From positions 106,270-167,443 of the forward strand of contig CACJPC010000002.1 in assembly GCA_902595195.1 (NCBI GenBank): 61,174 nt of DNA, given 5' to 3'. Shown here piece after piece: positions 42,714 through 50,279 of this stretch; the first letter of the stretch is position 1; each line of letters starts with the position of its first letter. The DNA comes from an uncultured Candidatus Actinomarina sp. (GTDB taxonomy: Bacteria > Actinomycetota > Acidimicrobiia > Actinomarinales > Actinomarinaceae). The notes below the pieces were generated by a model. That model was not told the DNA's origin. It made no database searches and worked only from the letters and a program-made list of their open reading frames with translations. Made by a program: the position numbers and the translations under genes.

Positions 42714-44468
42714 CTATATTTCCGAAGTTTGATTTTCTAGAAACAAAGACTTGTAAGTATCGACGGACTCCATGAGCTCTTGGTGTTTTCCTTGTGCTTT
42801 GACTTTTCCATTTTCGAGAAATACTACTTCATCACACAACTCTATAGTTGGGACTCTATTTGTTATAATTAAAGTCGTCATATTTGACATTACTTGATTT
42901 AATTCATTTCGAATCTCTTCTTCGGTACTAGCATCTACTGCTGAAAGGGCATCGTCAAGAATAAGAACACGTGGCTTTCTTAAGATAGCTCTAGCTAATG
43001 CAATCCTTTGCCTCTGACCTCCAGACAAACCATAACCTCTTTCACCTACCTTTGTTTCGTAAGATTCTGGAAGTTGTGAAATAAAATCATGAGCTCTAGC
43101 AATAAGTGCTGCATCTTCAATCTCTTCTTGTGATGCATCTTCTAATCCAAGCGAGATGTTTTCTCTTGCCGTATTAGAAAATAAAAAACTTTCTTCAAAA
43201 GCAAGGCTTACATTACTTCTTAAATCACTCAATCTTAAGTTCTTGATATCTACTCCATCAATTTCGATAGAGCCGGACTCAATTTCATACAATCTTGGAA
43301 GTAGATACGCTAGTGTAGATTTTCCAGAACCTGTAGAACCTACTATTGCTACAGTCTTTTTTCCCTGAATTTCTAGAGTAAGGTCATCAAATATTTTCTC
43401 ATTTCCATACTTAAAATTCACTTTTGAAAACTTTAATGAACCATCTCCATCTTCAGGTAACTCATTAGGTGATTCATCATCTGTAATTGTTGGTGTTTCA
43501 TTAAGTAGCTCAAGAATTCTATTTCCAGCTGCAACGCTTGAAGGTATTTCGGATAAAAACCAAGCAGTAATTCTTAGAGGCCAAATTAATAAGAATACAT
43601 ATTGTGTAAAAGCAATAAATTCACCAAGAGAGAGAAAATTATTAATTGTTAAATAGCCTCCCAAAAGCAGAACTGCAAGTGTTATTACCATTGGAATAAG
43701 TTCAAATAAAGGAACAAATCTTGTTCTCAGCTTAAGATAACCGAGTGAAGTGTCATAAATTTTTTGGACCGCATCTTCTACTCTATTAGAAGCTTGTTCT
43801 TCATTTCCAAATGCTTTTACAACCCTAATTCCTCCCAACTGTTCTTCAACTTCAGTTGTCATATTTGCTTCTGCCTCTTTTACTTTCAAAGAAACACCCA
43901 TTGCTTTAGAAGAAAAGTTAGATGCTAACCACAAAACAGCTGGAATGGATAGCAGCACTATGCCTCCAAGTGGAAGGCTCAAGCTTAATAATGTCACACT
44001 TAAAATAAGAAGTAGAAATATATTAGCGGATGCAAGTGGGGCAATAGCAAAAGCTAGCCTAACTTGTGATGCATCACTTGAGGCTCTTGCCATTAAATCA
44101 CCTGTAGGTACTTGATCGTGATAATTAAATGCAAGTTTTTGCATATGCGTAAAAATTCGATTCCTAATTCCAGCTTCTACATTGTAAGAAACATCCATAC
44201 TGAAGTATCTTCTTGTACCAATTGAGATTGCTCTTGTATATCCTGCGATAACCATAAAAGAAATAAATACAATCACAGCTCTTTGATTTTCAGCAACAAT
44301 ACCGTCGTCAATAATTCTTTTGATTAAATACGGTTGAACAATTACTAAAAAACACCAAAGAAGAGCTGAAATATTGGAAATATAAAAGCTTTTTTTGTTT
44401 TCTTTTATACCTTCTACAAAAAAAGAAATTGCTTTTTTAAATTCTGGTGTTTTAAAGACTTTAAACAT
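42714..44468 (-). CDS. Heterodimeric ABC exporter, degenerate-site half
   Basis: Partner half of the exporter, 584 residues from ATG 44468; the track's upstream start adds a non-homologous 15 residues. Six membrane helices precede a nucleotide-binding domain with Walker A GSTGSGKSTLAYL and a normal signature YGLSGGQRQRIAL. The Walker B glutamate is replaced by aspartate (VLILDDALSAVD) and the switch histidine by asparagine (IITNRVPTI). Together with the altered signature of the partner, this builds one inactive and one active ATP site, as in asymmetric exporters. It is divergent from the menA fusion gene. Confidence 0.92.
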   Translation of the reverse strand: MFKVFKTPEFKKAISFFVEGIKENKKSFYISNISALLWCFLVIVQPYLIKRIIDDGIVAENQRAVIVFISFMVIAGYTRAISIGTRRYFSMDVSYNVEAGIRNRIFTHMQKLAFNYHDQVPTGDLMARASSDASQVRLAFAIAPLASANIFLLLILSVTLLSLSLPLGGIVLLSIPAVLWLASNFSSKAMGVSLKVKEAEANMTTEVEEQLGGIRVVKAFGNEEQASNRVEDAVQKIYDTSLGYLKLRTRFVPLFELIPMVITLAVLLLGGYLTINNFLSLGEFIAFTQYVFLLIWPLRITAWFLSEIPSSVAAGNRILELLNETPTITDDESPNELPEDGDGSLKFSKVNFKYGNEKIFDDLTLEIQGKKTVAIVGSTGSGKSTLAYLLPRLYEIESGSIEIDGVDIKNLRLSDLRSNVSLAFEESFLFSNTARENISLGLEDASQEEIEDAALIARAHDFISQLPESYETKVGERGYGLSGGQRQRIALARAILRKPRVLILDDALSAVDASTEEEIRNELNQVMSNMTTLIITNRVPTIELCDEVVFLENGKVKAQGKHQELMESVDTYKSLFLENQTSEI

Positions 44469-44542
44469 GTTTACCCATGTTAATTGGATAAAAAATTTAA
44501 AATAATGTACCAAATACTTTGTGCATTATTTCACAAGCGTAT

Positions 44543-44548
44543 TATCGT
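44543..44548 (+). promoter_or_regulatory. Possible leaderless -10 box for the PNPOx-MenA gene
   Basis: TATCGT, seven bases, ATG at 44556. It is weaker than the other boxes. It supports ATG 44556 over the track start at 44484. Confidence 0.4.
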
Positions 44549-44555
44549 AATCGTT

Positions 44556-46073
44556 ATGAGTGATGTCTTAGATAAAAAAATTGAGAATGTTTTAGATCAA
44601 GCTGATCGAATGTTTATTGCTACTAGTGTAGGAGGAAATTCTTCTGGAGCTTCTGTATTTTTTAGTAGAGATGGAGAGGATTTAGTTTTCTTTACCTTTC
44701 ACCCCACCCGCAAAGCTGAGCAAATTAGATTAAACCCAAGAGTACACGTTGTAATCTGGCCAAAGGGTCAAGAAGGAATCGAAGGATTACAAATTGATGG
44801 AGAGTGCTACAAGATTAAAGATGAGGATGAAAAGAAAAGAGCTTATGAATTAGTCTTAAATACAACCGAAGCTTTTAAAGAGTTTATGGAAGATGAATTT
44901 TTAATTAAAAATGATGTTGTCGGGTATTACAGAATTAAACCAACAACTATTAAATATGTGAACTTTTATCAAGAAGAAAAGTTTGAGTGGAAGACATATC
45001 CTGCAAACAAGACATCTGCGGTAAAAATGGCTTTCAAACTTGGACTAAAAAGAATTGGACTATGGTTAAGGACTATTCGTGCACCATTTTTAACAGCTAC
45101 TTTTGCCCCAATTTTTATTGGCGCGGCAGTTGCATGGAATGATTTAAAAGAAGCTGGTTTAGATTCAAGTTGGTCGTGGAGAATGTTTTGGCTTGTTCTT
45201 GGTGGAGCATCACTAGCTCAAGTTGCTACAAATGCATCAAATGATTATTTCGATCATACTTCAAATGCTGACGAAATAAACAAGGTAGCAAGTCCATTTA
45301 ATGGTGGTAGTAGGGTTATACAAGTTGGCTTAATGACTCCTGGACAAGTTCTTTTAACTGCATTAGTTAGTATTGCTGGAACTGTAGCTATAGGTCTACA
45401 TTTAAATCAACAAGTTAGTGGAGAGTTTTTTGGAAATACTCCAATTTTATGGACAGGTATAATTGGAACATTTCTAGCCCTTGGTTATACAGGTGATCCA
45501 GTAAGGCTTGGATATAAAGGTTTCGGAGAAATCGCAATTGCACTCGGATTTGGACCAGTTATGGTAATGGGAGCACATTATGTATTGACAGCCTCAATAC
45601 ACAACAATGTAATTTCACAATGGAACTGGGTAGAAGCATTAATTGCATCTGTTCCAATAGCAATACTTGTAATGTTGATTGTGTGGATTAATCAATTCCA
45701 GGACGCTCCATCTGATGCGGCTGTAGGAAAAAACACATGGGTAGTAAGAACTGCAGAAAACGGTGAGTGGATGAAACTTGAAAAACCACTTAGGTTATAT
45801 AAACAGTTTATGATTGAGGCTTTTGTTGCAGTAGCTCTGATTGGAGCGCTTAGTTTCTTTACAGATTACGGCACTTTATATGCCTTCATGGCGCTTATCC
45901 CCCTAGCGCTAGTATGGAAAGCGTTCAAAATGGCTGATGAGTGGATGATTAAGTGGAATAATCCAAATGCTGATCGACAAAAAGTTCCGTATGAACTTTT
46001 GTTAGTCAACGTATCCACAATTGGAATTCATTTCCTAACAGGAATTCTCTTAGCTGTAGCTTACGTTTTGTAA
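44556..46073 (+). CDS. menA: Fusion of a PNPOx-like flavin-binding domain with a MenA-type prenyltransferase
   Basis: A 505-residue protein from ATG 44556. Residues 1 to about 150 resemble the FMN-binding split barrel of the pyridoxamine-phosphate-oxidase-like family (ADRMFIATSVGGNSSGASVF, then HPTRKAEQIRLNPRVHVVIW). From about 170 to the end it is a UbiA-family prenyltransferase with many membrane helices. The first aspartate-rich motif is NASNDYFDHTSNADE and the second NQFQDAPSDAAVGK, as in 1,4-dihydroxy-2-naphthoate prenyltransferase. The next gene is menG, so this enzyme very probably attaches the prenyl tail in menaquinone synthesis. What the flavin-like domain does there is unknown. One continuous frame encodes both parts. 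Confidence 0.88.
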   Translation: MSDVLDKKIENVLDQADRMFIATSVGGNSSGASVFFSRDGEDLVFFTFHPTRKAEQIRLNPRVHVVIWPKGQEGIEGLQIDGECYKIKDEDEKKRAYELVLNTTEAFKEFMEDEFLIKNDVVGYYRIKPTTIKYVNFYQEEKFEWKTYPANKTSAVKMAFKLGLKRIGLWLRTIRAPFLTATFAPIFIGAAVAWNDLKEAGLDSSWSWRMFWLVLGGASLAQVATNASNDYFDHTSNADEINKVASPFNGGSRVIQVGLMTPGQVLLTALVSIAGTVAIGLHLNQQVSGEFFGNTPILWTGIIGTFLALGYTGDPVRLGYKGFGEIAIALGFGPVMVMGAHYVLTASIHNNVISQWNWVEALIASVPIAILVMLIVWINQFQDAPSDAAVGKNTWVVRTAENGEWMKLEKPLRLYKQFMIEAFVAVALIGALSFFTDYGTLYAFMALIPLALVWKAFKMADEWMIKWNNPNADRQKVPYELLLVNVSTIGIHFLTGILLAVAYVL

Positions 46074-46697
46074 TTGTCTGAAAAAGCTAACTTTTCAAAC
46101 ATATATAAGTTCTACGATTTAATTAATACTGTTTTAACACTTGGTTTTGATAAATCTTGGAGAGATAAAGCAGTAAGTAATCTTATCGGAAATACAGTTC
46201 TGGATTTAGGAAGCGGCACTGGTGCTGCTTTTGACCAGCTCATAAATTATGAAACTACTGCTATAGATCCAGATAAAAAGATGTTGGAATTAAATTCATT
46301 TGAAAATAAAGTTCTGGGCTCAGCTGAAAACTTGCCTTTTGATGACAATAGTTTTGATAATGTTTTTTGTAGTTTCGTATGGAGAAATGTATCAGACACA
46401 AATAAAGCTCTTGCAGAGGTATATCGAGTCTTAAAGCCTGGCGGAAAGTTTATCCTTTTAGATATGACAAGGCCCAAAAACTCTTTCTTAAGGATGCTAC
46501 ATAAAATTGGAACTTTCAAGGTATTGCATTTAATTGGTCTTTTTACCTTTAATTTAAAAGAGTACAGATTTCTTTATAAGTCTCTAGACTTTTATCCTCA
46601 GCCAGAAGATCATTTAAAAAAAGATACTTTTATAAATCTTAAAATCGAAAGAATGGGTCTATTTAATTTCGTCTACTTAGCAGTTTTTACAAAGTAA
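46074..46697 (+). CDS. menG: Demethylmenaquinone methyltransferase
   Basis: SAM-dependent C-methylation that completes menaquinone. It is 207 residues, starting at TTG directly after the menA stop codon. Motif I is VLDLGSGTGAAFD. UbiE/MenG marks are FYDLINTVLTLGFDKSWRDKA at the N-terminus, FDDNSFDNVFCSFVWRNVSDT and EVYRVLKPGGKFILLDMTRP. The C-terminus is slightly short against typical UbiE (about 230-250). Pairing with a MenA-type enzyme makes menaquinone the likely product. Confidence 0.92.
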   Translation: MSEKANFSNIYKFYDLINTVLTLGFDKSWRDKAVSNLIGNTVLDLGSGTGAAFDQLINYETTAIDPDKKMLELNSFENKVLGSAENLPFDDNSFDNVFCSFVWRNVSDTNKALAEVYRVLKPGGKFILLDMTRPKNSFLRMLHKIGTFKVLHLIGLFTFNLKEYRFLYKSLDFYPQPEDHLKKDTFINLKIERMGLFNFVYLAVFTK

Positions 46698-46720
46698 CTT
46701 TTATTTGCGAAACTACAAAA

Positions 46721-47323
46721 TTATTGATTGGCTAAAGCTATAAGTAGCTGTCCTACTTGATCTTGTGGTAAGTTGCCTGTTCTTCTAGCAACTACCTTTA
46801 AATCTTTGTCAAGAAATACCCAGTACGGGAAAGAGTTTACTCCATAAGCTGTGCCTATGTCTCTATCAATATCATAAATCTGTGTTTCAGACCAGCCTTC
46901 TCTCTCAAGCCAGTCATGTGGCGGATAGTTGTCTCTTGATCTATCAATGGATGTTGCTACAGCAATAATTTCTACACCTTGTGGGATACCAATGATATCT
47001 ATATATTCTTGTACAATCGGAACTTCTTTTTGACAGAATCCACACCAGTGAGCTAAAAACAGAAGAACTTTTGCGTTACCATTTTTCTCTAACGAGACAA
47101 TCTCAGAATTTTCATTTGGTCCTGAAAATATTGGAGCATCAAGACCTCTTGCGACATTGTCATCATTGTCTCCAGCATATTCTGGTAAACCTTGTCCAGT
47201 AATTGTTGTCTCACCTTCAGGCAAATTACCATCTAAAGGCTCATCAACTAAAGAAACGCCAATGGCAACAGCTAAACCTACTACTAAAACTACTGCTCCT
47301 GCGATGATAAAGTTTTTATTCAA
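46721..47323 (-). CDS. Membrane-anchored thioredoxin-like protein, TlpA/ResA type
   Basis: Extracytoplasmic thiol-disulfide oxidoreductase of about 200 residues. An N-terminal membrane anchor (FIIAGAVVLVVGLAVAIGVSL) is followed by a linker and a thioredoxin fold with the active site AHWCGFCQKEVP and the cis-proline loop NSFPYWVFLD. The start is set to TTG 47323, preceded by AAAGGA at five bases; the track's ATG 47347 lies upstream of that site. It overlaps the dsbB stop by 8 bases, so both are made together, and DsbB is its probable oxidant. Confidence 0.9.
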   Translation of the reverse strand: MNKNFIIAGAVVLVVGLAVAIGVSLVDEPLDGNLPEGETTITGQGLPEYAGDNDDNVARGLDAPIFSGPNENSEIVSLEKNGNAKVLLFLAHWCGFCQKEVPIVQEYIDIIGIPQGVEIIAVATSIDRSRDNYPPHDWLEREGWSETQIYDIDRDIGTAYGVNSFPYWVFLDKDLKVVARRTGNLPQDQVGQLLIALANQ

Positions 47324-47834
47324 CTGTTTCCTTTCTCGAAATATCATAATACAACAACGACAAGAATATTGTTAAAAATCCTGTAGTTGCCATAACGGGA
47401 ATGCTTATAAATCCAAATATATCTACATATTTTAAATTACATGGAACATCAATCGCACAAGAGCCGCCTCCACCTCCACCATTTTGTAAATATATATGAT
47501 AGATACCAATACCAGCTCCAACAGCGCTTAAGTAACCTGCTTTAATTACTGATTTATTAAATAAACCTATTATTAAAAATAGAGCTATTGGATACATAAG
47601 ATAACGTTGGTACCAGCAAAACTTACATGGAATAAAACCGACAACTTCAGAATATACAAGACTTCCAATTGAACAGAAGAGTGCAACACTGGTTGCAAAA
47701 TTATAAAACTGATCGTTGATTAATTTACTAAATCTTTTTTTAGTAAATATGAAATACAGAATTAGCGCACTTATGGCCCATGCAACGAAAGTGAAGAAGC
47801 CAAATAAAGTATTAAAAAAAACAATTAAGTCCAT
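47316..47834 (-). CDS. dsbB: Disulfide bond formation protein DsbB/BdbC type
   Basis: Membrane quinone-dependent oxidase that reoxidises extracytoplasmic thioredoxin-like proteins. It has 172 residues and about five hydrophobic segments. The first redox pair is in GFIPCKFCWYQRYLMYP and the second in SCAIDVPCNLKY, as in BdbC. A run of six glycines precedes the second pair, an unusual flexible loop. With menaquinone genes just upstream in the window, menaquinone is the likely electron acceptor. The gene lies after the rhodopsin terminator, so it needs its own promoter. Confidence 0.9.
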   Translation of the reverse strand: MDLIVFFNTLFGFFTFVAWAISALILYFIFTKKRFSKLINDQFYNFATSVALFCSIGSLVYSEVVGFIPCKFCWYQRYLMYPIALFLIIGLFNKSVIKAGYLSAVGAGIGIYHIYLQNGGGGGGSCAIDVPCNLKYVDIFGFISIPVMATTGFLTIFLSLLYYDISRKETVE

Positions 47835-47856
47835 ATAAAATTTTACCCTAAAAAAA

Positions 47857-47884
47857 ATGATAGGCGGACATTGCCGCCTATCAT
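47857..47884 (-). terminator. Rho-independent terminator of the rhodopsin gene
   Basis: On the minus strand ATGATAGGCGG, a six-base loop and CCGCCTATCAT form an 11-base-pair stem followed by eight T residues (47857-47850). It lies just after the rhodopsin stop and isolates the gene from dsbB. Confidence 0.92.
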
Positions 47885-47906
47885 AAAATGTCTATTGTAA
47901 AAAGTC

Positions 47907-48566
47907 TTAGACTTTTTCTCCAGATTTGATTCTTGCCATTCCAAGTACCAATACACCAAGACCAACTTTGTTAATAATGTCAGCAATTGTGTAAAGAACT
48001 TCTCTAATAGCATCAAAATCACCTGCTACTGGAGCTAAATAACCTAATGGATAGATTATCCAACCAACAAGTATAAGGTTCTTGATTTTATCAAACTGTT
48101 CTGCTTCTGCAGCTTTAAGCCCAACGCCTTCAGCTTGAAGATTTCTCATCAAGTATGCGTATGCAGCCATTGCTACAACGAAGCCAACCCAGTATGCATC
48201 ACTGCCTGCAGCAGACACTTCACCATAATAACCACCACCGATCATCACGACAGCAGCCAATCCCCAGTTTCTAACTTTCTCGTTATACTCTGCACCTGAA
48301 GATGTTACGGCAAGTACCTCTACGAACATTAATGGTACTGTTAGGATCCAGTCGACATATCTTAAGCCTGTATCAAAATCTCCACCAGCCCATGAGCCAG
48401 TCATTTTGTTGTAATGATACCAAGCTATTCCTGTCACAAGAGCGGAGATATAAACTCCTCTTCTGTGTTTTGGATCTACTTCTCTAGATGATGCAAGTAA
48501 AAATACTGTACCAGCGAGCATACCCACTGTTGCCACCATAAAGAGTCTGTAAGTAAGTTCAGCCAT
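47907..48566 (-). CDS. Light-driven proton-pump rhodopsin, marine actinobacterial type
   Basis: Seven-helix retinal protein of 219 residues that uses light to pump protons out of the cell. Helix C reads RYVDWILTVPLMFVEV: proton acceptor D72, T76 and donor E83 form the DTE motif of proteorhodopsin-type outward pumps. Residue 80, at the colour-tuning position, is methionine, which predicts green absorption. The Schiff-base lysine is K200 in IADIINKVGLG, and H51 in AWYHYNK matches the histidine that pairs with the acceptor. There is no signal peptide and the helices are short. An AAAGGAG site lies nine bases before the ATG. No carotenoid or retinal cleavage genes occur in the window. Confidence 0.97.
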   Translation of the reverse strand: MAELTYRLFMVATVGMLAGTVFLLASSREVDPKHRRGVYISALVTGIAWYHYNKMTGSWAGGDFDTGLRYVDWILTVPLMFVEVLAVTSSGAEYNEKVRNWGLAAVVMIGGGYYGEVSAAGSDAYWVGFVVAMAAYAYLMRNLQAEGVGLKAAEAEQFDKIKNLILVGWIIYPLGYLAPVAGDFDAIREVLYTIADIINKVGLGVLVLGMARIKSGEKV

Positions 48567-48596
48567 TTTAGCCTACTCCTTTGTTTTCAAATACTT

Positions 48597-48612
48597 TGTG
48601 AAATAAATCACA
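48597..48612. promoter_or_regulatory. Perfect CRP/GlxR-type palindrome in the rhodopsin leader
   Basis: TGTGA-AATAAA-TCACA, a perfect match to the known CRP-family consensus TGTGA-N6-TCACA, 31-46 bases before the rhodopsin ATG. It lies directly downstream of a TACAAT box, so binding there would block transcription; if the promoter lies elsewhere it could activate. The site is seen; the regulator is inferred. Confidence 0.7.
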
Positions 48613-48617
48613 TAATA

Positions 48618-48623
48618 ATTGTA
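48618..48623 (-). promoter_or_regulatory. Candidate -10 box of the rhodopsin gene
   Basis: TACAAT on the minus strand. The predicted transcription start falls at the edge of the TGTGA-N6-TCACA site, giving a leader of about 45 bases that includes the AAAGGAG ribosome binding site (48576-48582). Confidence 0.5.
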
Positions 48624-48630
48624 TTTAGTT

Positions 48631-48643
48631 TGTGAATTTGTGA
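48631..48643 (+). promoter_or_regulatory. Tandem TGTGA half-sites upstream of rhodopsin
   Basis: TGTGAATTTGTGA holds two direct TGTGA half-sites eight bases apart, just upstream of the candidate -10 box and 20-30 bases from the perfect palindrome. These may be weak secondary sites for the same CRP-type regulator. Confidence 0.3.
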
Positions 48644-48680
48644 TATATTTTTTTAAAATTTTTTCTAAAATTATGTAACT

Positions 48681-50180
48681 TTATTTTATAAAACTACTAC
48701 CTGCAAATTCCTCAGAATTACCCCATTTTTCTAAATATGGCTTTAAATTAAACTTTCTAGCTGCTGAATCTGATGTCATATACCTTATTTTTCCGTATAT
48801 TTTTCTCTCTGGACCCCAGGCTCTGTCATATCTACCCAAAATCCAAAAAACTCCAGAATAAGAGTTAGGATCTCGTCCGTCTAGTGAATATCTATCATTT
48901 AAAGTAATCATATAAGATAATGCAATTTGAGGATTTGGAGACCACTCTAAAATCTTTTTTCCCCATAACATTCTGAGATAATTCTGAATTACACCTTGTT
49001 CTCTGAGTTGATTTTGTGCTGCATTCCAAATTTCATCATGAGTCTGGGAGTAAGTGAGTTGTTCAAGGCTATAGATATGTTCCCTTTCATCGCTTGAATG
49101 TTCATGAAGCGTTTTAATTGCCCACTCTGGCAAACTTGAATATTGATTGTAGTTAGCACGTCTTACGCAAGTATGATATCCAAGTTCACGCCAAGTAATT
49201 AATTCATCTAAAAAGCTTTCAAAATTGAGTGATCCCCCCCACCAACCTTCTCTCCTCCCAACTAAAGTTGGATTAATTTTTTCAGGTGACCATGACTCAT
49301 GTTCAACTAATCTCTCAAATACTTCATGAGTAGAAATTTGCCCAAAATGAAAGTAGGGTGACATTTGACTACTTGCTTTCTTTGATGGGTCACTTCTATA
49401 TTGTGCATAGTCACTGTACCCCTCAGAAAGAAAATCATTAAGTCTTTGTAAAGCATTTGAATATCCACCTTTAATTGAACTGACCTTTACAGACTTATCT
49501 ATTGTCAATTGGTCAAGAAATGAATCTATGTCTGTATTTTTAAAATCAAACGGTTTCCATTTTTTTTCTACTGAAGAAATCATTGAATTATCAAAATTTT
49601 TAATTAACTCATCTAATGGGTTTTCCAGTGGGGTCTCAACTATAAAATCTTCCAAATTTTTATGTAGATATCTTCTAAAATCATGAGCACGTACATACTC
49701 TTTCTCAGATAGCCTTATTGGGACTAGTCCATTTGAATCAACCAACTCATATCTTGATGGTATCTCTCCAGATGCCTTAGCTGTCATTTGTGGAACAAAG
49801 TAGGTTGGGTAGTCATCTGTTACTACTACTGATGCCTGCTTAGAAATCTCCATAAGAAGTCCTTCAGACTGTTTTGGTTCTGTCTCAACAAATGGATAAT
49901 AGTAAGCCTTTGTTTTTGACACAGCTTCAGAAACTTCCTTCATTCCGTCCATCATGAATTTATGGAATCTCAGACTAGACATTGGATAATCAAGAATTAG
50001 TGGTTCTAAAATTACTAAAGGCTGAGATAATTTATTAGCCCATTCGACTGCACGCTGTAGTGCAAAATTATACTTTGTTCTTTTAAATGCGATACACCAA
50101 TAGATAACAAACTTTGAAGAATTCACATCTGGGGTGATATCTTTTAGTGTTGTTACTCTTGAGTAAGGAACTTGAACCAT
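48681..50180 (-). CDS. phr: Class II CPD photolyase
   Basis: Repairs cyclobutane pyrimidine dimers in DNA using blue light and reduced FAD. It has 499 residues. The N-terminal antenna-domain region contains FVIYWCIAFKRTKYNFALQR. The C-terminal FAD domain shows class II marks: EELITWRELGYH-like FLDELITWRELGYHTC, YSLEQLTYSQTHDEIWNAAQ, RMLWGKKILEWSPNP and LNDRYSLDGRDPNSY. The gene is upstream of and in the same direction as the rhodopsin gene, 114 bases apart, forming a light-linked pair. TATAAT six bases before the ATG is a consensus leaderless promoter. Confidence 0.95.
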   Translation of the reverse strand: MVQVPYSRVTTLKDITPDVNSSKFVIYWCIAFKRTKYNFALQRAVEWANKLSQPLVILEPLILDYPMSSLRFHKFMMDGMKEVSEAVSKTKAYYYPFVETEPKQSEGLLMEISKQASVVVTDDYPTYFVPQMTAKASGEIPSRYELVDSNGLVPIRLSEKEYVRAHDFRRYLHKNLEDFIVETPLENPLDELIKNFDNSMISSVEKKWKPFDFKNTDIDSFLDQLTIDKSVKVSSIKGGYSNALQRLNDFLSEGYSDYAQYRSDPSKKASSQMSPYFHFGQISTHEVFERLVEHESWSPEKINPTLVGRREGWWGGSLNFESFLDELITWRELGYHTCVRRANYNQYSSLPEWAIKTLHEHSSDEREHIYSLEQLTYSQTHDEIWNAAQNQLREQGVIQNYLRMLWGKKILEWSPNPQIALSYMITLNDRYSLDGRDPNSYSGVFWILGRYDRAWGPERKIYGKIRYMTSDSAARKFNLKPYLEKWGNSEEFAGSSFIK

Positions 50181-50186
50181 AAAAAT

Positions 50187-50192
50187 ATTATA
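50187..50192 (-). promoter_or_regulatory. Leaderless-type consensus -10 box for photolyase
   Basis: TATAAT on the minus strand, ATTTTT, then ATG at 50180. This is the only perfect consensus hexamer among the leaderless boxes here. Confidence 0.7.
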
Positions 50193-50258
50193 AGTCGATT
50201 AGGAAAGAAGTAAAAATAATTAGATTTGAAATAGGTTTTAAATTTATTTTTAATTAGC

Positions 50259-50264
50259 TACAAT
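50259..50264 (+). promoter_or_regulatory. -10 box of the sugar ABC ATPase gene
   Basis: TACAAT with 15 bases to the ATG at 50280, giving a predicted leader of only about 9 bases with no Shine-Dalgarno sequence. It is divergent from the photolyase promoter. Confidence 0.45.
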
Positions 50265-50279
50265 ATAAAAGATTAAATT

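Noticed and set aside
40158-44468. Methyltransferase plus neighbours as a defence island
   Set aside because: The adjacent genes are a typical lipid or drug-type ABC exporter pair on the opposite strand; there is no nuclease, helicase or toxin.
44484-44555. N-terminal extension of the PNPOx-MenA ORF
   Set aside because: It overlaps the start of the divergent ABC exporter and shows no domain; ATG 44556 begins the recognisable domain.
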